Of a DNA stretch of 64,000 bases, positions 49,746-59,384 are shown piece by piece; position 1 is the first letter of the stretch; the number at the start of each line of letters is the position of its first letter. Position numbers and translations under genes: made by a program. The stretch spans positions 2,666,001 through 2,730,000 of the forward strand of contig AP025576.1 in NCBI GenBank assembly GCA_022845955.1, written 5' to 3'. This DNA is from Lachnospiraceae bacterium (GTDB lineage Bacteria; Bacillota; Clostridia; Lachnospirales; Lachnospiraceae). The notes under the pieces were generated by a model. That model was not told the DNA's origin and made no database searches. It saw only the letters and a program-made list of their open reading frames with translations.

Positions 49746-50120
49746 ATGGACAAAAAAGAAATCAGGAGCTCAAATATATTATTTCTTCTGAAGTGCCTGT
49801 TATTTTCCTACATATTGACAGGAGGCTTCCTGCTGCTGCTGGCGTTATTCCTTTACAAGTTTCAGCTGTCCGAAAAGGTTGTGTCCATTGCCATCATTGT
49901 TATCTATGTAATTGCCGTATTTTTTGCGGGCTTCATGACGGGAAAAAGGATGGGAAGCAAAAAATTCCTGTGGGGACTGGCGGTAGGACTGGCTTATTTT
50001 GCAGTCATGGCTCTTGTATCCCTGGCGGTGAATCATGAATTCAAAGATTTGGGCACACATTTTTTCACCACGCTGTCGATCTGTGCTGCGGGAGGAATGC
50101 TGGGAGGAATGCTCAGTTAG
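49746..50120 (+). CDS. TIGR04086-type membrane protein
   Basis: A 124-residue protein with four hydrophobic segments (about 12-38, 45-65, 75-95, 103-122), typical of the TIGR04086 family found next to SCIFF peptide genes in Clostridia. ATG 49746 has AAGGAGGAG. The role is unknown, but conserved adjacency suggests involvement with the ranthipeptide or the Sec channel coded next door. Confidence 0.87.
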   Translation: MDKKEIRSSNILFLLKCLLFSYILTGGFLLLLALFLYKFQLSEKVVSIAIIVIYVIAVFFAGFMTGKRMGSKKFLWGLAVGLAYFAVMALVSLAVNHEFKDLGTHFFTTLSICAAGGMLGGMLS

Positions 50121-50242
50121 GGGCGTTTAGGGACACCGGAGCATTTTGGCGGCAGTTCAGACCAGTCTGAACCGTTATGCAGCATGTACTTATTAAGCAT
50201 GTACTTTTTTTGACAAAAATACTTTCCCTGAATAAAAAACTA

Positions 50243-50251
50243 TGATATACT
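50243..50251 (+). promoter_or_regulatory. Extended -10 promoter of scfA
   Basis: TGATATACT fits TGnTATAAT with one mismatch; the -35 is not convincing at 17 bp, although TTGACA occurs further upstream at 50,210. The leader to scfA would be about 85 nt. Confidence 0.45.
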
Positions 50252-50342
50252 AGCTTAGACAATGGCGTCCGGCTTAAGGACGGTATTCTGTCCAGAGAAA
50301 GAGAGGCTGTTCAGACAGTTTCTCAAGTAAGGAGGCAATGGT

Positions 50343-50486
50343 ATGAAACATATTAAAACACTGACCACAAGAGACTTAAAGGAATCCATGAAGAAGGGCG
50401 GCTGCGGCGAATGCCAGACATCCTGCCAGTCAGCATGCAAGACATCCTGTACAGTAGGAAACCAGAGCTGCGAGAAGATGAAATAA
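50343..50486 (+). CDS. scfA: SCIFF six-cysteine ranthipeptide precursor
   Basis: A 47-residue peptide starting MKHIKTLTTRDLKESMKKGG, then six Cys at positions 21, 24, 28, 32, 36 and 43 (CGECQTSCQSACKTSC ... SCEKMK): the SCIFF (six cysteines in forty-five) signature. The cysteines are linked by thioethers to non-alpha carbons by the radical SAM maturase coded next. It is a widespread clostridial peptide with a proposed signalling role. AAGGAGG ribosome site. Confidence 0.95.
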   Translation: MKHIKTLTTRDLKESMKKGGCGECQTSCQSACKTSCTVGNQSCEKMK

Positions 50487-50517
50487 GCAGATTCTGAAGA
50501 AACCAAATAAGGTTTTT

Positions 50518-50545
50518 ATAAGCAGCGATACCCATCGCTGCTTAT
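50518..50545 (+). terminator. Hairpin between scfA and scfB
   Basis: ATAAGCAGCGAT pairs perfectly with ATCGCTGCTTAT around ACCC. The T-run is weak, so it may be a partial terminator or 3' stabiliser giving more scfA than scfB transcript. Confidence 0.65.
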
Positions 50546-50670
50546 TATACGTGAAGATGATCGGCGGGAGCCGTAAGCGGTTCCTGCCGGTGGTCGGCCG
50601 TGCAAGCGGAAAGAAAATGTAACTGTGAGGGTTGCGGACAGTTGCAAGTAAACAGAAAGGAAGTTTTCCA

Positions 50671-52086
50671 GTGATACACCAGTACAAAAACAACGGCTAC
50701 AACATCGTAATGGATGTAAACAGCGGAAGCGTACATGTTGTGGACGATTGTGTCTATGATGTGATACCACGGATTGAGGAGTGCATGAATAACGGCGTAA
50801 AGGATAAGGACGGGATTCTGGATACGCTGAAAAGGGAGGCCGTTTCTGCTGCAGGAGCGGCGGTTCCTGTGGGAAATGGTTCCTATACGGAAAGAGAGCT
50901 TGAAGAGGCCGTGGAGGAAATCCTGGAGCTTTATCAGGCAGGGCAGCTGTATACGGAGGATATTTATGAAAACTATATCGGTGCCTTTAAGGACAGGCAG
51001 ACGGTGGTAAAGGCTCTTTGCCTGCATATTGCCCATGACTGTAACCTGGCCTGCCGTTACTGCTTTGCAGAAGAAGGGGAGTACCATGGAAGAAGGGCGC
51101 TGATGAGCTTTGAAGTGGGAAAGAAGGCCCTGGATTTCCTGGTTGCGAACTCCGGCAGCAGGGTGAACCTGGAGGTGGATTTTTTTGGCGGAGAGCCGCT
51201 GATGAACTGGCAGGTGGTAAAAGATCTGGTAGCTTACGGAAGAAGCCTGGAAGAACCCCATCACAAAAAATTCCGCTTTACACTGACAACCAATGGAATT
51301 CTTCTGAATGATGAAATCCAGGAATTTGTAAATAAAGAGATGTCAAATGTGGTTCTGAGTATAGACGGACGCAGGGAAATCAATGATAAAATGCGGCCTC
51401 ACAGGGGCGGTCAGGGAAGCTATGAAACGATTGTCCCCAAATTTCAGAAGCTGGCGGAAAGCCGTGAACAGTTCAACTATTATGTGAGGGGAACCTTTAC
51501 CCATAACAATCTGGACTTCGGCGAAGATGTGAAGCATCTGGCGGATCTGGGCTTTCAGCAGATATCCGTGGAGCCGGTGGTGGCGGATCCTTCCGAAGAT
51601 TATGCGCTCAGGGAAGAGGATCTGCCCGTACTCCTGGAAGAGTATGATAAGCTTGCTGTGGAACTGATCAAAAGGCAGAAAGAAGGAAAAGGCGTTAATT
51701 TCTTCCACTTTATGATCGATTTAAGCGGCGGACCCTGTGTGGCGAAGCGTCTGTCCGGGTGCGGTTCCGGAACGGAATATCTGGCGGTGACCCCTTGGGG
51801 GGATTTCTACCCCTGCCATCAGTTTGTGGGCAAGGAAGAATTCCTGATGGGAAATGTGGACACGGGGATTGTCCGGACGGATATCCGGGATGAATTCAAA
51901 TGCTGCAATGTATATGCCAAGGAAAAATGTAAGGATTGTTTTGCCAAGTTTTACTGCAGCGGGGGCTGCGCAGCCAATTCCTATAATTTTACAGGCGGCA
52001 TAAACGGGACCTACGATTTGGGATGTGAACTCCAGAAAAAGCGCATCGAATGTGCGATTATGATAAAAGCGGCACTGGCCGACTAG
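50671..52086 (+). CDS. scfB: SCIFF peptide maturase, radical SAM/SPASM
   Basis: A 471-residue radical SAM enzyme. The N-terminal peptide-recognition region (1-90) is followed by the iron-sulphur motif CNLACRYCF (about 112-120) and FFGGEPLMNW. The C-terminal SPASM domain has many Cys (CHQFVG, CCNVYAKEKCKDCFAKFYCSGGC, CELQ) for auxiliary clusters. It forms thioether bonds in SCIFF. GTG 50671, giving the usual MIHQYKNNGYNIV start, follows AAAGGAAG; the frame opens earlier without a site. It lies next to scfA and upstream of secDF as in other Clostridia. Confidence 0.95.
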   Translation: MIHQYKNNGYNIVMDVNSGSVHVVDDCVYDVIPRIEECMNNGVKDKDGILDTLKREAVSAAGAAVPVGNGSYTERELEEAVEEILELYQAGQLYTEDIYENYIGAFKDRQTVVKALCLHIAHDCNLACRYCFAEEGEYHGRRALMSFEVGKKALDFLVANSGSRVNLEVDFFGGEPLMNWQVVKDLVAYGRSLEEPHHKKFRFTLTTNGILLNDEIQEFVNKEMSNVVLSIDGRREINDKMRPHRGGQGSYETIVPKFQKLAESREQFNYYVRGTFTHNNLDFGEDVKHLADLGFQQISVEPVVADPSEDYALREEDLPVLLEEYDKLAVELIKRQKEGKGVNFFHFMIDLSGGPCVAKRLSGCGSGTEYLAVTPWGDFYPCHQFVGKEEFLMGNVDTGIVRTDIRDEFKCCNVYAKEKCKDCFAKFYCSGGCAANSYNFTGGINGTYDLGCELQKKRIECAIMIKAALAD

Positions 52087-52106
52087 AATGAAGGAGATAA
52101 AAAGCA

Positions 52107-54284
52107 ATGAACAAGAAAAAAGGAATTTTCACCCTGATTGCGTTCATCGTCATATTGGCCGGATTGGGCTATGTGTCCGTTTTTGGTGTTGGCGAGAACA
52201 AATCAGGCTCCGCGTCCAGCGTTAAGCAGGGACTTGACCTGGCGGGCGGTGTCAGCATTACTTATCAGGTGGTGGGGGATGAAGAACCCAGTTCGGCTGA
52301 TATGAGCGACACGATTTACAAGCTGCAGAAGCGTGTGGAGAACTATTCCACGGAGGCACAGGTTTACCAGGAGGGCGGAGACCGTATCAATATCGAAATC
52401 CCCGGCGTTTCCGATGCCAATGCAGTGCTGGAAGAACTGGGCAAACCCGGTTCCCTTTCCTTCCAGGATTCATCCGGAAATGTAGTCCTTGAGGGGACGG
52501 ACATTGCGGATGCGCAGGCCGGCTATCAGAACAACTCCCTGGGAAACCAGGAGCCTGTGGTTCAGCTCACCCTGACGGAAAACGGGAAGACCAAATTTGC
52601 GGAAGCAACCAAAAAGGCGGCTCCCACCCGCGACATCATCTATATTATTTATGATGGATCCGTTGTAAGCTCTCCTGCGGTGCAGTCGGAGATTACCGAC
52701 GGTTCTGCCGTAATAACCGGTATGGGATCCTTCGAAGAGGCGGAGAGCCTGGCTTCCACGATCCGTATCGGCGGACTGAAGCTGGAATTGGAAGAACTGC
52801 GATCCAATGTGGTCGGTGCACAGCTGGGTTCCGAAGCGATTAACCGAAGCCTCATGGCAGGTGCCATCGGTATGGCAATCGTTATGGTGTTTATGATAGC
52901 TGTATATTGGATTCCCGGTGTGGCAAGCTCTCTGGCATTGTGTATGTATGTGGTGCTGATGATCCTGCTGCTTAACGGCTTTGAAATAACCCTTACCCTT
53001 CCCGGTATTGCAGGTATTATCCTGTCTATCGGTATGGCGGTGGATGCCAACGTAATTATCTTTGCACGTATCCGGGAAGAAATAGCCACGGGCAAGACTG
53101 TGAAATCCTCCATCAAAATCGGCTTCCAGAAGGCCCTTTCGGCAATCCTGGACGGTAATATTACGACCCTTATCGCCGCAGCCGTACTCGGCTTCATGGG
53201 ATCCGGCACTATCAAGGGCTTTGCCCAGACGCTGGCTCTTGGTATCGTGGTATCCATGTTTACCGCGCTGGTGGTTACCAGGCTGATTCTGAATGCTTTC
53301 TATGCGGTCGGGCTTCAGAGCGAAAAACTCTACGGCCATGCAAGGGATAAAAAGCCTGTGGAATTCCTTTCCAAAAAAGTGGTATTTTTTGCGGTTTCTA
53401 TCGTCCTTATTGTGTCCGGTTTTGTTTTCATGGGCGTGAACAAGGGCCGTACAGGACAGATTCTTAACTACAGCCTGGAGTTCATGGGAGGTACTTCCAC
53501 CAATGTCTCCTTCAACGAAAACAGGTCTATTGAAGATATCGATGCCAATATTGTTCCCATGATTGAAAAAATTACAGGTGACGGAAATGTACAGACCCAG
53601 AAGGTACAGGGTACGAACGAGGTAATCTTCAAGACAAGAACGCTGAATGTGGACGAAAGAGAAGAACTGAATCAGGTAATGGAAGAAAACTTCGGTGTGG
53701 ATCAGGAGAAGATCACTGCGGAAACCATCAGCTCCACCATCAGCGGGGAGATGAGAAGAGAAGCGGTAATCGCTGTAGTCATTGCTACGGTATGTATGCT
53801 CATATATATCTGGTTCCGTTTCAAGGATATCCGCTTCGGCGCCAGCGCCGTTGCCGCATTGATCCACGACGTACTGGTGGTACTCGCCTTCTACGCGGCG
53901 GTACGTGTATCCGTGGGCAGCACCTTTATTGCATGTATGCTTACCATTGTGGGTTATTCCATTAATGCCACAATTGTTATCTTTGACAGAATCCGTGAGA
54001 ATATGGCGCTGGAAGGAAAACGGGATCTTCCCGGTCTGGTGAACAAGAGTATTACCCAGACCTTATCCAGAAGTATTTTTACTTCCCTGACAACCTTTAT
54101 CATGGTGGCTGTGCTTTATATCCTCGGCGTAAGCTCTATCCGTGAATTTGCGCTTCCCCTGATGGTGGGTATTATCTGCGGAACCTATTCTTCCGTATGT
54201 ATTACCGGTGCATTGTGGTTTGTCCTTCGCACAAAGGTGAAGGGTAAAACCGGGGAGACGGCGGCAAAAGCCAAATCCAGATAA
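52107..54284 (+). CDS. secDF: SecDF fusion protein
   Basis: A 725-residue fused SecD and SecF. The SecD half (1-410) has the first helix (8-28), the P1 periplasmic-type domain with QGLDLAGGVSITYQ and a five-helix block containing GMAVDANVIIFARIREE. The SecF half (about 430-720) starts with another helix and has GYSINATIVIFDRIREN. It uses the proton or sodium motive force to pull exported proteins through SecYEG. ATG has AAGGAG. Fusion is common in Firmicutes. Confidence 0.95.
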   Translation: MNKKKGIFTLIAFIVILAGLGYVSVFGVGENKSGSASSVKQGLDLAGGVSITYQVVGDEEPSSADMSDTIYKLQKRVENYSTEAQVYQEGGDRINIEIPGVSDANAVLEELGKPGSLSFQDSSGNVVLEGTDIADAQAGYQNNSLGNQEPVVQLTLTENGKTKFAEATKKAAPTRDIIYIIYDGSVVSSPAVQSEITDGSAVITGMGSFEEAESLASTIRIGGLKLELEELRSNVVGAQLGSEAINRSLMAGAIGMAIVMVFMIAVYWIPGVASSLALCMYVVLMILLLNGFEITLTLPGIAGIILSIGMAVDANVIIFARIREEIATGKTVKSSIKIGFQKALSAILDGNITTLIAAAVLGFMGSGTIKGFAQTLALGIVVSMFTALVVTRLILNAFYAVGLQSEKLYGHARDKKPVEFLSKKVVFFAVSIVLIVSGFVFMGVNKGRTGQILNYSLEFMGGTSTNVSFNENRSIEDIDANIVPMIEKITGDGNVQTQKVQGTNEVIFKTRTLNVDEREELNQVMEENFGVDQEKITAETISSTISGEMRREAVIAVVIATVCMLIYIWFRFKDIRFGASAVAALIHDVLVVLAFYAAVRVSVGSTFIACMLTIVGYSINATIVIFDRIRENMALEGKRDLPGLVNKSITQTLSRSIFTSLTTFIMVAVLYILGVSSIREFALPLMVGIICGTYSSVCITGALWFVLRTKVKGKTGETAAKAKSR

Positions 54285-54440
54285 AGCCGGTCCATATAAA
54301 AGCGTTCTGCCGGAGCGTGTTTGAAACTGCTTTCTGCCAGATGGGCATCACAATCTGCGGGGGATGGATATTCGGACATGCCTGGGTCAGGACGCTTTTT
54401 TATGGCAGGGAAATGCGGCAGGATGCAAAGGAGTGAATAA

Positions 54441-56210
54441 ATGGCAAAATGGTTTGTGGCTGCCAAACGGGCGGACTTTACGAAAATCGGACAGGAATTT
54501 GGAATCAGCCCTGTGCTGGCCCGGATTATCCGCAACAGGGATATTATTGAAGAGGAAGAAATACGCAGATATCTTCAGGGAACCATAGCGGATATGTATG
54601 CGCCCGGCCTGCTTAAGGATATGGAAAAAGCGGTGGATATTCTCCTGGATAAAATAAAGACGGGCCGGCCGATCCGGATAATAGGGGATTATGATGCGGA
54701 TGGGATCTGCTCCACGTTTATCCTGCATAAAGGGCTGCTGCGGGCGGGTGCGACGGCGGATACTGCCATCCCCCACCGCATGAAGGATGGCTACGGGCTC
54801 AATGAACATCTGGTTGAGGATGCCTTTCAGGCAGGGATTGACACCATTATTACCTGTGACAATGGGATTGCCGCCGCGCCTCAGATAGAAATGGCCAAAG
54901 AGAAGGGGATGACTGTGATCGTAACCGATCACCATGAAGTCCCCTATGAGGAAGCGGAAGGGGAGCGCAGGTACATACTGCCTCCTGCAGATGCCGTGAT
55001 CGATCCCAGGCAGGACGGGGATGCATATCCTTATAAAGGGATTTGCGGCGCCGTTGTGGCTTATAAAGTTATAGAAGCCCTTTATCGGAAGCTGGAACTG
55101 ACGCAGAAAGAAAAGTCTTTGCTGGAGGAACTCCTTGAACTGGCTGCTTTTGCCACGGTGTGTGATGTTATGGAGCTTTTGGATGAGAACCGGGTTATTG
55201 TGAAATTCGGCCTGTCCCATATGAAAAACACCGCCAACCAGGGGCTGCGTGCCCTGATGGAGGTAAACGGCATAGAAAAAGGAAAGCTGTCGGCCTATCA
55301 TCTCGGTTTTGTTATGGGTCCCTGCCTGAATGCCACAGGGCGTCTGGACACGGCTGTCAGGGCGCTGCAGCTTCTGGAAGCGGAGGATCGGGGAGAGGCT
55401 GTCCGTATTGCGTCGGATCTGAAGCAGCTGAACGACAGCCGGAAGGAAATGACGGATATTTACGTGAAGAAGGCGATACGGACGGTGGAAGAGAGCGGGC
55501 TCATGCAGGATCGCGTGCTTGTAGTCTATCTTCCTGACTGCCATGAAAGCCTTGCCGGAATCATAGCCGGCAGAGTGCGGGAAAAATATTATAAACCGGT
55601 GTTTGTGCTGACCAGAGGCGAGGAAGGCGTAAAGGGCAGCGGCCGTTCCATAGAAACCTATCATATGTACGAAGAAATGACCAGGGTAAAGCATCTTTTT
55701 ACGAAGTACGGCGGCCATAAAATGGCTGCGGGCCTGTCTTTGGAGGAGAAGGATGTGGAAAACTTCCGGAGGGAAATCAATGCGGTCTGCACCCTGACCG
55801 AAAGTGACATGGAAGAACGGGTCCATATTGATGTCCCGATGCCGGTTTCCCATGTCTCCATGGAATTTGTACAGGAGCTGGAGCTTTTGGAGCCTTTCGG
55901 AAACGGCAATCCCAAGCCGGTTTTTGCCCAGAAGGATCTCTCCTTCCTGTCGGCCAGAATCCTGGGGAAAAATGGGAATGCCGTACGCTTTACGGTATTG
56001 GACGACTGTCAGACAAAGTGGGAAATGATGGCTTTCGGCGATCCGGAACCGATGAATGCCTATCTGGAAAAGAAATTCGGCAGGGAAGCGGTGGAACGGC
56101 TGTATCTGGGAAAAAGCCAGGATATCCGTCTGTCGGTAACCTATTACCCTTCCATCAATACCTATCAGGGGAATACAAAGCTTCAGCTGGTGATGCAGCA
56201 ATATCAGTGA
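54441..56210 (+). CDS. recJ: Single-stranded-DNA exonuclease RecJ
   Basis: A 589-residue RecJ. DHH motifs are visible: IIGDYDADGICST (motif I, about 77), CDNGIAA (motif II) and VTDHHE (motif III), then FVMGPCLNATGRLD and the DHHA1 part SGRSIETYHMYEEM with GGHKMAAGLSL. The C-terminal OB-like domain carries the LLEPFGNGNPKPVF signature. It degrades single-stranded DNA 5' to 3' in repair. GAGTGAATAAATG gives the start. Confidence 0.95.
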   Translation: MAKWFVAAKRADFTKIGQEFGISPVLARIIRNRDIIEEEEIRRYLQGTIADMYAPGLLKDMEKAVDILLDKIKTGRPIRIIGDYDADGICSTFILHKGLLRAGATADTAIPHRMKDGYGLNEHLVEDAFQAGIDTIITCDNGIAAAPQIEMAKEKGMTVIVTDHHEVPYEEAEGERRYILPPADAVIDPRQDGDAYPYKGICGAVVAYKVIEALYRKLELTQKEKSLLEELLELAAFATVCDVMELLDENRVIVKFGLSHMKNTANQGLRALMEVNGIEKGKLSAYHLGFVMGPCLNATGRLDTAVRALQLLEAEDRGEAVRIASDLKQLNDSRKEMTDIYVKKAIRTVEESGLMQDRVLVVYLPDCHESLAGIIAGRVREKYYKPVFVLTRGEEGVKGSGRSIETYHMYEEMTRVKHLFTKYGGHKMAAGLSLEEKDVENFRREINAVCTLTESDMEERVHIDVPMPVSHVSMEFVQELELLEPFGNGNPKPVFAQKDLSFLSARILGKNGNAVRFTVLDDCQTKWEMMAFGDPEPMNAYLEKKFGREAVERLYLGKSQDIRLSVTYYPSINTYQGNTKLQLVMQQYQ

Positions 56211-56304
56211 AAAGGAATAGGGAACACCGCTCTGGCAGCGGGCGGATGGTCATTTGGCACCTGATGAGTCAAGTTTACAAATAAAAAAGAACAGGGGATT
56301 TTAT

Positions 56305-57231
56305 ATGATTTTGACAGTAACGCTGAATCCGGCAGTTGATAAGACATACAGGACAGGAGAACTGTTCCCCGGCAGGGTGAACAGGATGCGTTCCGTTGAC
56401 AATATCCCGGGCGGCAAAGGAATCAATGTGAGTAAAATTCTCCGCCAGTATAATTACGAGGTGACGGCCACCGGTTTTCTGGGCGGTTATCAGGGAAGGT
56501 GGATGGAAGCCCAGCTGGACAGGCTCCGGATAAGGAGCGCCTTTATCCGGGTGGAGGAAGAGACGCGCTCCAGCATGAACATCGTGGCGGATAACGGTTA
56601 TGTGACGGAAATACTGGAGCCAGGCCCTCACATCAGTGATACCAGCCTGAAGGAATTTATGAAAAATTTTGTCCTGCTGGCAGAGGAAAGCAGCCTTGTT
56701 ATCCTTTCCGGCAGCGCAGCTCCCGGTATCCCGTCAGATATCTATGCCAGGCTTATCCAAAGCGCTTCCGCGGTAGGAAAGCAGGTGGTTCTGGATACCA
56801 GCGGGGAACTGCTGAAGGAAGGGGTAAAGGCATCCCCAGCCGTGGTCAAACCAAACCGGAAGGAACTGGAATATATTATCGGACGCCGGCTTCCGGATCG
56901 GGAGGCGGTCAAAGAGGCAGCAGAGGTGCTGCTTTCCGATGGTGTGGGACTTGTCATGGTTTCCCTGGGGGACAAAGGCCTTCTTCTGGCGGAGCAAGGA
57001 AGATGCCTGTATGCCAGGGCGCCCAGGGTTTCGGCCCTGAACACGGTAGGCTGCGGCGACAGTGTGGTAGCTTCCCTGGCTATGTCCATAACCGCAGGGG
57101 AAGAAAAAGAGGAAATGCTGAGAAAAGCAGCTGCCATTTCCGCGGCGAATGCGACCACCCTGGAAAGCGGAAATGTTCCGCTTAAGCTGGCGGAAGATAT
57201 GCTCCGCAATATCCAAATCGAAGAAATATAA
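56305..57231 (+). CDS. fruK: PfkB-family kinase, probable 1-phosphofructokinase
   Basis: A 308-residue ribokinase-like sugar kinase. MILTVTLNPAVDKTY, NIPGGKGINVS and the C-terminal catalytic loop NTVGCGDSVVA are the landmarks. The catalytic Asp is in GCGDS, where GAGDS is commoner. It should phosphorylate fructose 1-phosphate or tagatose 6-phosphate; the substrate cannot be told by eye, and no fructose PTS gene is next to it. ATG 56305 with AGGGGA; the frame opens earlier. Confidence 0.85.
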   Translation: MILTVTLNPAVDKTYRTGELFPGRVNRMRSVDNIPGGKGINVSKILRQYNYEVTATGFLGGYQGRWMEAQLDRLRIRSAFIRVEEETRSSMNIVADNGYVTEILEPGPHISDTSLKEFMKNFVLLAEESSLVILSGSAAPGIPSDIYARLIQSASAVGKQVVLDTSGELLKEGVKASPAVVKPNRKELEYIIGRRLPDREAVKEAAEVLLSDGVGLVMVSLGDKGLLLAEQGRCLYARAPRVSALNTVGCGDSVVASLAMSITAGEEKEEMLRKAAAISAANATTLESGNVPLKLAEDMLRNIQIEEI

Positions 57232-57291
57232 CAACTGCCGGCAGGTAACCGCAGTACTGCGCATCCCTGCTGAACAATTAAGTAATAGAAA

Positions 57292-57343
57292 AAGATAAGA
57301 TAAAAAGGCACCTGCTGACAGGCGCCTTTTTATCTTATCTTTT
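57292..57343 (+). terminator. Terminator after the PfkB gene
   Basis: An AAGATAAGATAAAAAGGC / GCCTTTTTATCTTATCTT stem with an inner CCTG/CAGG pair and T-rich tail. It is immediately followed by the GAGGGGGGAGATAG repeat, copy A. Confidence 0.9.
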
Positions 57344-57378
57344 ATGAGGGGGGAGATAGGTGTTGTTCATCTATCTGA
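57343..57378 (+). repeat. GAGGGGGGAGATAG intergenic repeat, copy A
   Basis: TATGAGGGGGGAGATAG, a short loop, then CTATCTGA. About 100 bp of AT-rich DNA after it resembles the same region after copy B (including a TTTCTTTAGAA-like string). The rest of the gap up to 57,674 shows no ORF; a further hairpin CCGCTGCAGGAACCGCTTCC-type repeat lies just before the next gene. Confidence 0.75.
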
Positions 57379-57674
57379 AATATATGATAACCGGAAATTG
57401 TGACAGGAGTATGTCCATTTTAATAAAATGATATAAAATTTATAAAGTGTTTCTTTAGAATTCCTAAAAGAATAGGAGTCGGCAACATTTTTCTCCGATC
57501 TGTTCAAAAAGGGGGCAGAGAGGGGAAATCTGCTTATTGAGAGGGAAAATAGATGTTGCTATAATGATATTGATAAAAAGTTTGTAACTGTTCCGTACTT
57601 TCACAGCTACAAAATCTGCCGCTGCAGGAACCGCTTCCTGCAGCGGCAAACGACTCTGGACAGGGAGGTTCGCC

Positions 57675-58679
57675 ATGAAGAAAATGTATATCATTACCGG
57701 CGCGGACGGACATCTGGGGAGTACCATCGTCCGTATGCTGGAACAACAAGAGTGTCTTGTGAGGGGGCTGATTCTGCCTGGTGAGGAAGGGGCGGACAGG
57801 GGGAATATCACCTATTACAGGGGGGATGTACGCAGACGGGAGTCCCTGCTGCCGCTTTTTGAACATACGGACGGTATGGACATAATTGTGATACATACTG
57901 CCGGCATCATTGATATTTCGGGGAAGGTGACACCCCGGGTATACGATGTGAATGTAAACGGGACGAAAACCATTGCCGGGCTGTGCCTGGAAAAGCGGAT
58001 AACAAGATTCGTATATGTCAGTTCCGTACATGCGATCCCGGAAAACGGAGATTACGGCGTGATGAAAGAGGTCAGTCGATTTTCAGAAAATGCGGTTACC
58101 GGCGGATATGCCAAAACCAAAGCGGAAGCGACAAAAGCGGTACTCTCCCTGGTAAAGCAGGGGCTGGACGCCGTGGTAGTGCACCCGTCCGGCATACTGG
58201 GGCCGTTTGGAGGTACGGGCAATTACCTGGTACAGCTGGTAAATGATTATATTATGGGGCGGCTCCCTGCCTGTGTGAAAGGCGGCTATGACTTTGTGGA
58301 TGTGCGGGATGTGGCACAAGGCTGCCTTCTGGCAGCGGATAAAGGCAGGAAGGGGGAGTGCTATATCCTCTCTAACCGCCACTATGAAATCCGGGAAGTA
58401 CTTGCCATGGTGCACAGGATCTGCAGCTGCAGGCGGGTTCCTGTACTGCCTATGTGGATGGCAAAAGCGGCCGCCCCTATTCTGGCAGGCTATGCGAAAT
58501 GCAGGAAAAAGCGGCCGCTGTACACCCGATATTCTCTTTATACGTTACGGAGCAACGACCGTTTTTCCCATGATAAGGCTACAAAAGAGCTTGGGTATAG
58601 TCCTCGGGATTTGATGCAGACGATGAAGGATACGGTACAATGGCTGAAGGAAGGGAAGAAACAAATATGCTTGGAATAA
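57675..58679 (+). CDS. NAD(P)-dependent epimerase/dehydratase (extended SDR)
   Basis: A 334-residue extended short-chain dehydrogenase. The Rossmann motif ITGADGHLGST is at the N-terminus, VIHTAGIID follows, and the active-site YAKTKAEA gives YxxxK at about 152, with YVSSVHAIP holding the Ser. The C-terminal 100 residues are substrate-binding. The substrate is unknown. It has a long leader (about 300 bp) with repeat copy A, and its stop overlaps the next gene by 13 bp, so the two form an operon. AGGGAGG start site. Confidence 0.88.
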   Translation: MKKMYIITGADGHLGSTIVRMLEQQECLVRGLILPGEEGADRGNITYYRGDVRRRESLLPLFEHTDGMDIIVIHTAGIIDISGKVTPRVYDVNVNGTKTIAGLCLEKRITRFVYVSSVHAIPENGDYGVMKEVSRFSENAVTGGYAKTKAEATKAVLSLVKQGLDAVVVHPSGILGPFGGTGNYLVQLVNDYIMGRLPACVKGGYDFVDVRDVAQGCLLAADKGRKGECYILSNRHYEIREVLAMVHRICSCRRVPVLPMWMAKAAAPILAGYAKCRKKRPLYTRYSLYTLRSNDRFSHDKATKELGYSPRDLMQTMKDTVQWLKEGKKQICLE

Positions 58680-59230
58680 ATTTCAGTTCCAGAAAAGACG
58701 GTAATTGCGGGGATTTTCTGTTGTTTCTCAAGCAGCAGACAAAAACAAGGTTTGTGGTGAAATGGATTCATGATTTTCCCTTTGATGGCTGCGGTCCCTG
58801 CTCCTACGAGTGTACACACGGCAGTTGTCCCAAAAAGGATGGCTTTGCGGAACTGACGGCCTGGCTGGACAGGGAAGAGGCGTATGTTTTTGTGATACCC
58901 GTGTATAATGGTAATTTACCGTCCGCTTTTTACCGCATGCTGGAACGGCTTTCGCCCAGGCTTCATGAAGAGGCGGAGGAACGGCGGTTCTGGAAGAAGG
59001 TGCGCATTCTTCTCATAGGGAATCCAGGGCATGGGCTGGAACGGTCGTCAGGGATTTTGAAGGAATTATTCCGTAATGCGGGACAGGTGCCGGGAATTAT
59101 TACCTTTTCCTCCACGGATTATGGCATGAAGTCCACCAGGGACAGGCTGATTGAAGAAAAAGAGGTGCGTAAAAAGCTTATGAAGGCGGCAGAGGAAGAG
59201 GAACAGGAGGGGATGCCGCAGGGCACATAG
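58667..59230 (+). CDS. Flavodoxin-like NAD(P)H oxidoreductase
   Basis: A 187-residue protein with a flavodoxin fold: MLGINFSSRKDGNCGDF (phosphate-binding loop style SSRKDGN), then a Cys-rich insert CGPCSYECTHGSCPKKD, and VFVIPVYNGNLPSAFYRMLE typical of NADPH-dependent FMN reductase-like proteins. The Cys pattern could hold a metal or iron-sulphur centre as in iron-sulphur flavoproteins. ATG 58667, overlapping the SDR gene, follows GGAAGGGAAG. Confidence 0.8.
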   Translation: MLGINFSSRKDGNCGDFLLFLKQQTKTRFVVKWIHDFPFDGCGPCSYECTHGSCPKKDGFAELTAWLDREEAYVFVIPVYNGNLPSAFYRMLERLSPRLHEEAEERRFWKKVRILLIGNPGHGLERSSGILKELFRNAGQVPGIITFSSTDYGMKSTRDRLIEEKEVRKKLMKAAEEEEQEGMPQGT

Positions 59231-59290
59231 GGACGCTGATCTGTTCAAACGAAAGGATTTCCGGCAGGAAGTGCCCGGGCATAAACAGAA

Positions 59291-59343
59291 GAAAACGAAA
59301 AAGCTGCCAGCGGTTTGCACCGTACTGACAGCTTTTCGTTTTC
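59291..59343 (+). terminator. Terminator of the SDR-flavoprotein operon
   Basis: GAAAACGAAAAAGCTG pairs with CAGCTTTTCGTTTTC around a structured loop. It is immediately followed by repeat copy B. Confidence 0.88.
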
Positions 59344-59344
59344 T

Positions 59345-59384
59345 TATGAGGGGGGAGATAGTTTTGAGTTGTTTAACTATCTGA
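59345..59384 (+). repeat. GAGGGGGGAGATAG intergenic repeat, copy B
   Basis: TATGAGGGGGGAGATAG, loop, AACTATCTGA. The AT-rich DNA after it (59,385-59,460) resembles that after copy A. The remaining gap to 59,669 shows no ORF; a hairpin ATTTACGTA..TACGTAAT-like pair near 59,580-59,630 lies in the leader of the next gene. Confidence 0.75.

Noticed and set aside
52470..53867. Long minus-strand open frame opposite secDF
   Set aside because: Composition and lack of a ribosome site mark it as an antisense shadow of secDF; the same holds for long frames opposite aspS, recJ, murE and priA.
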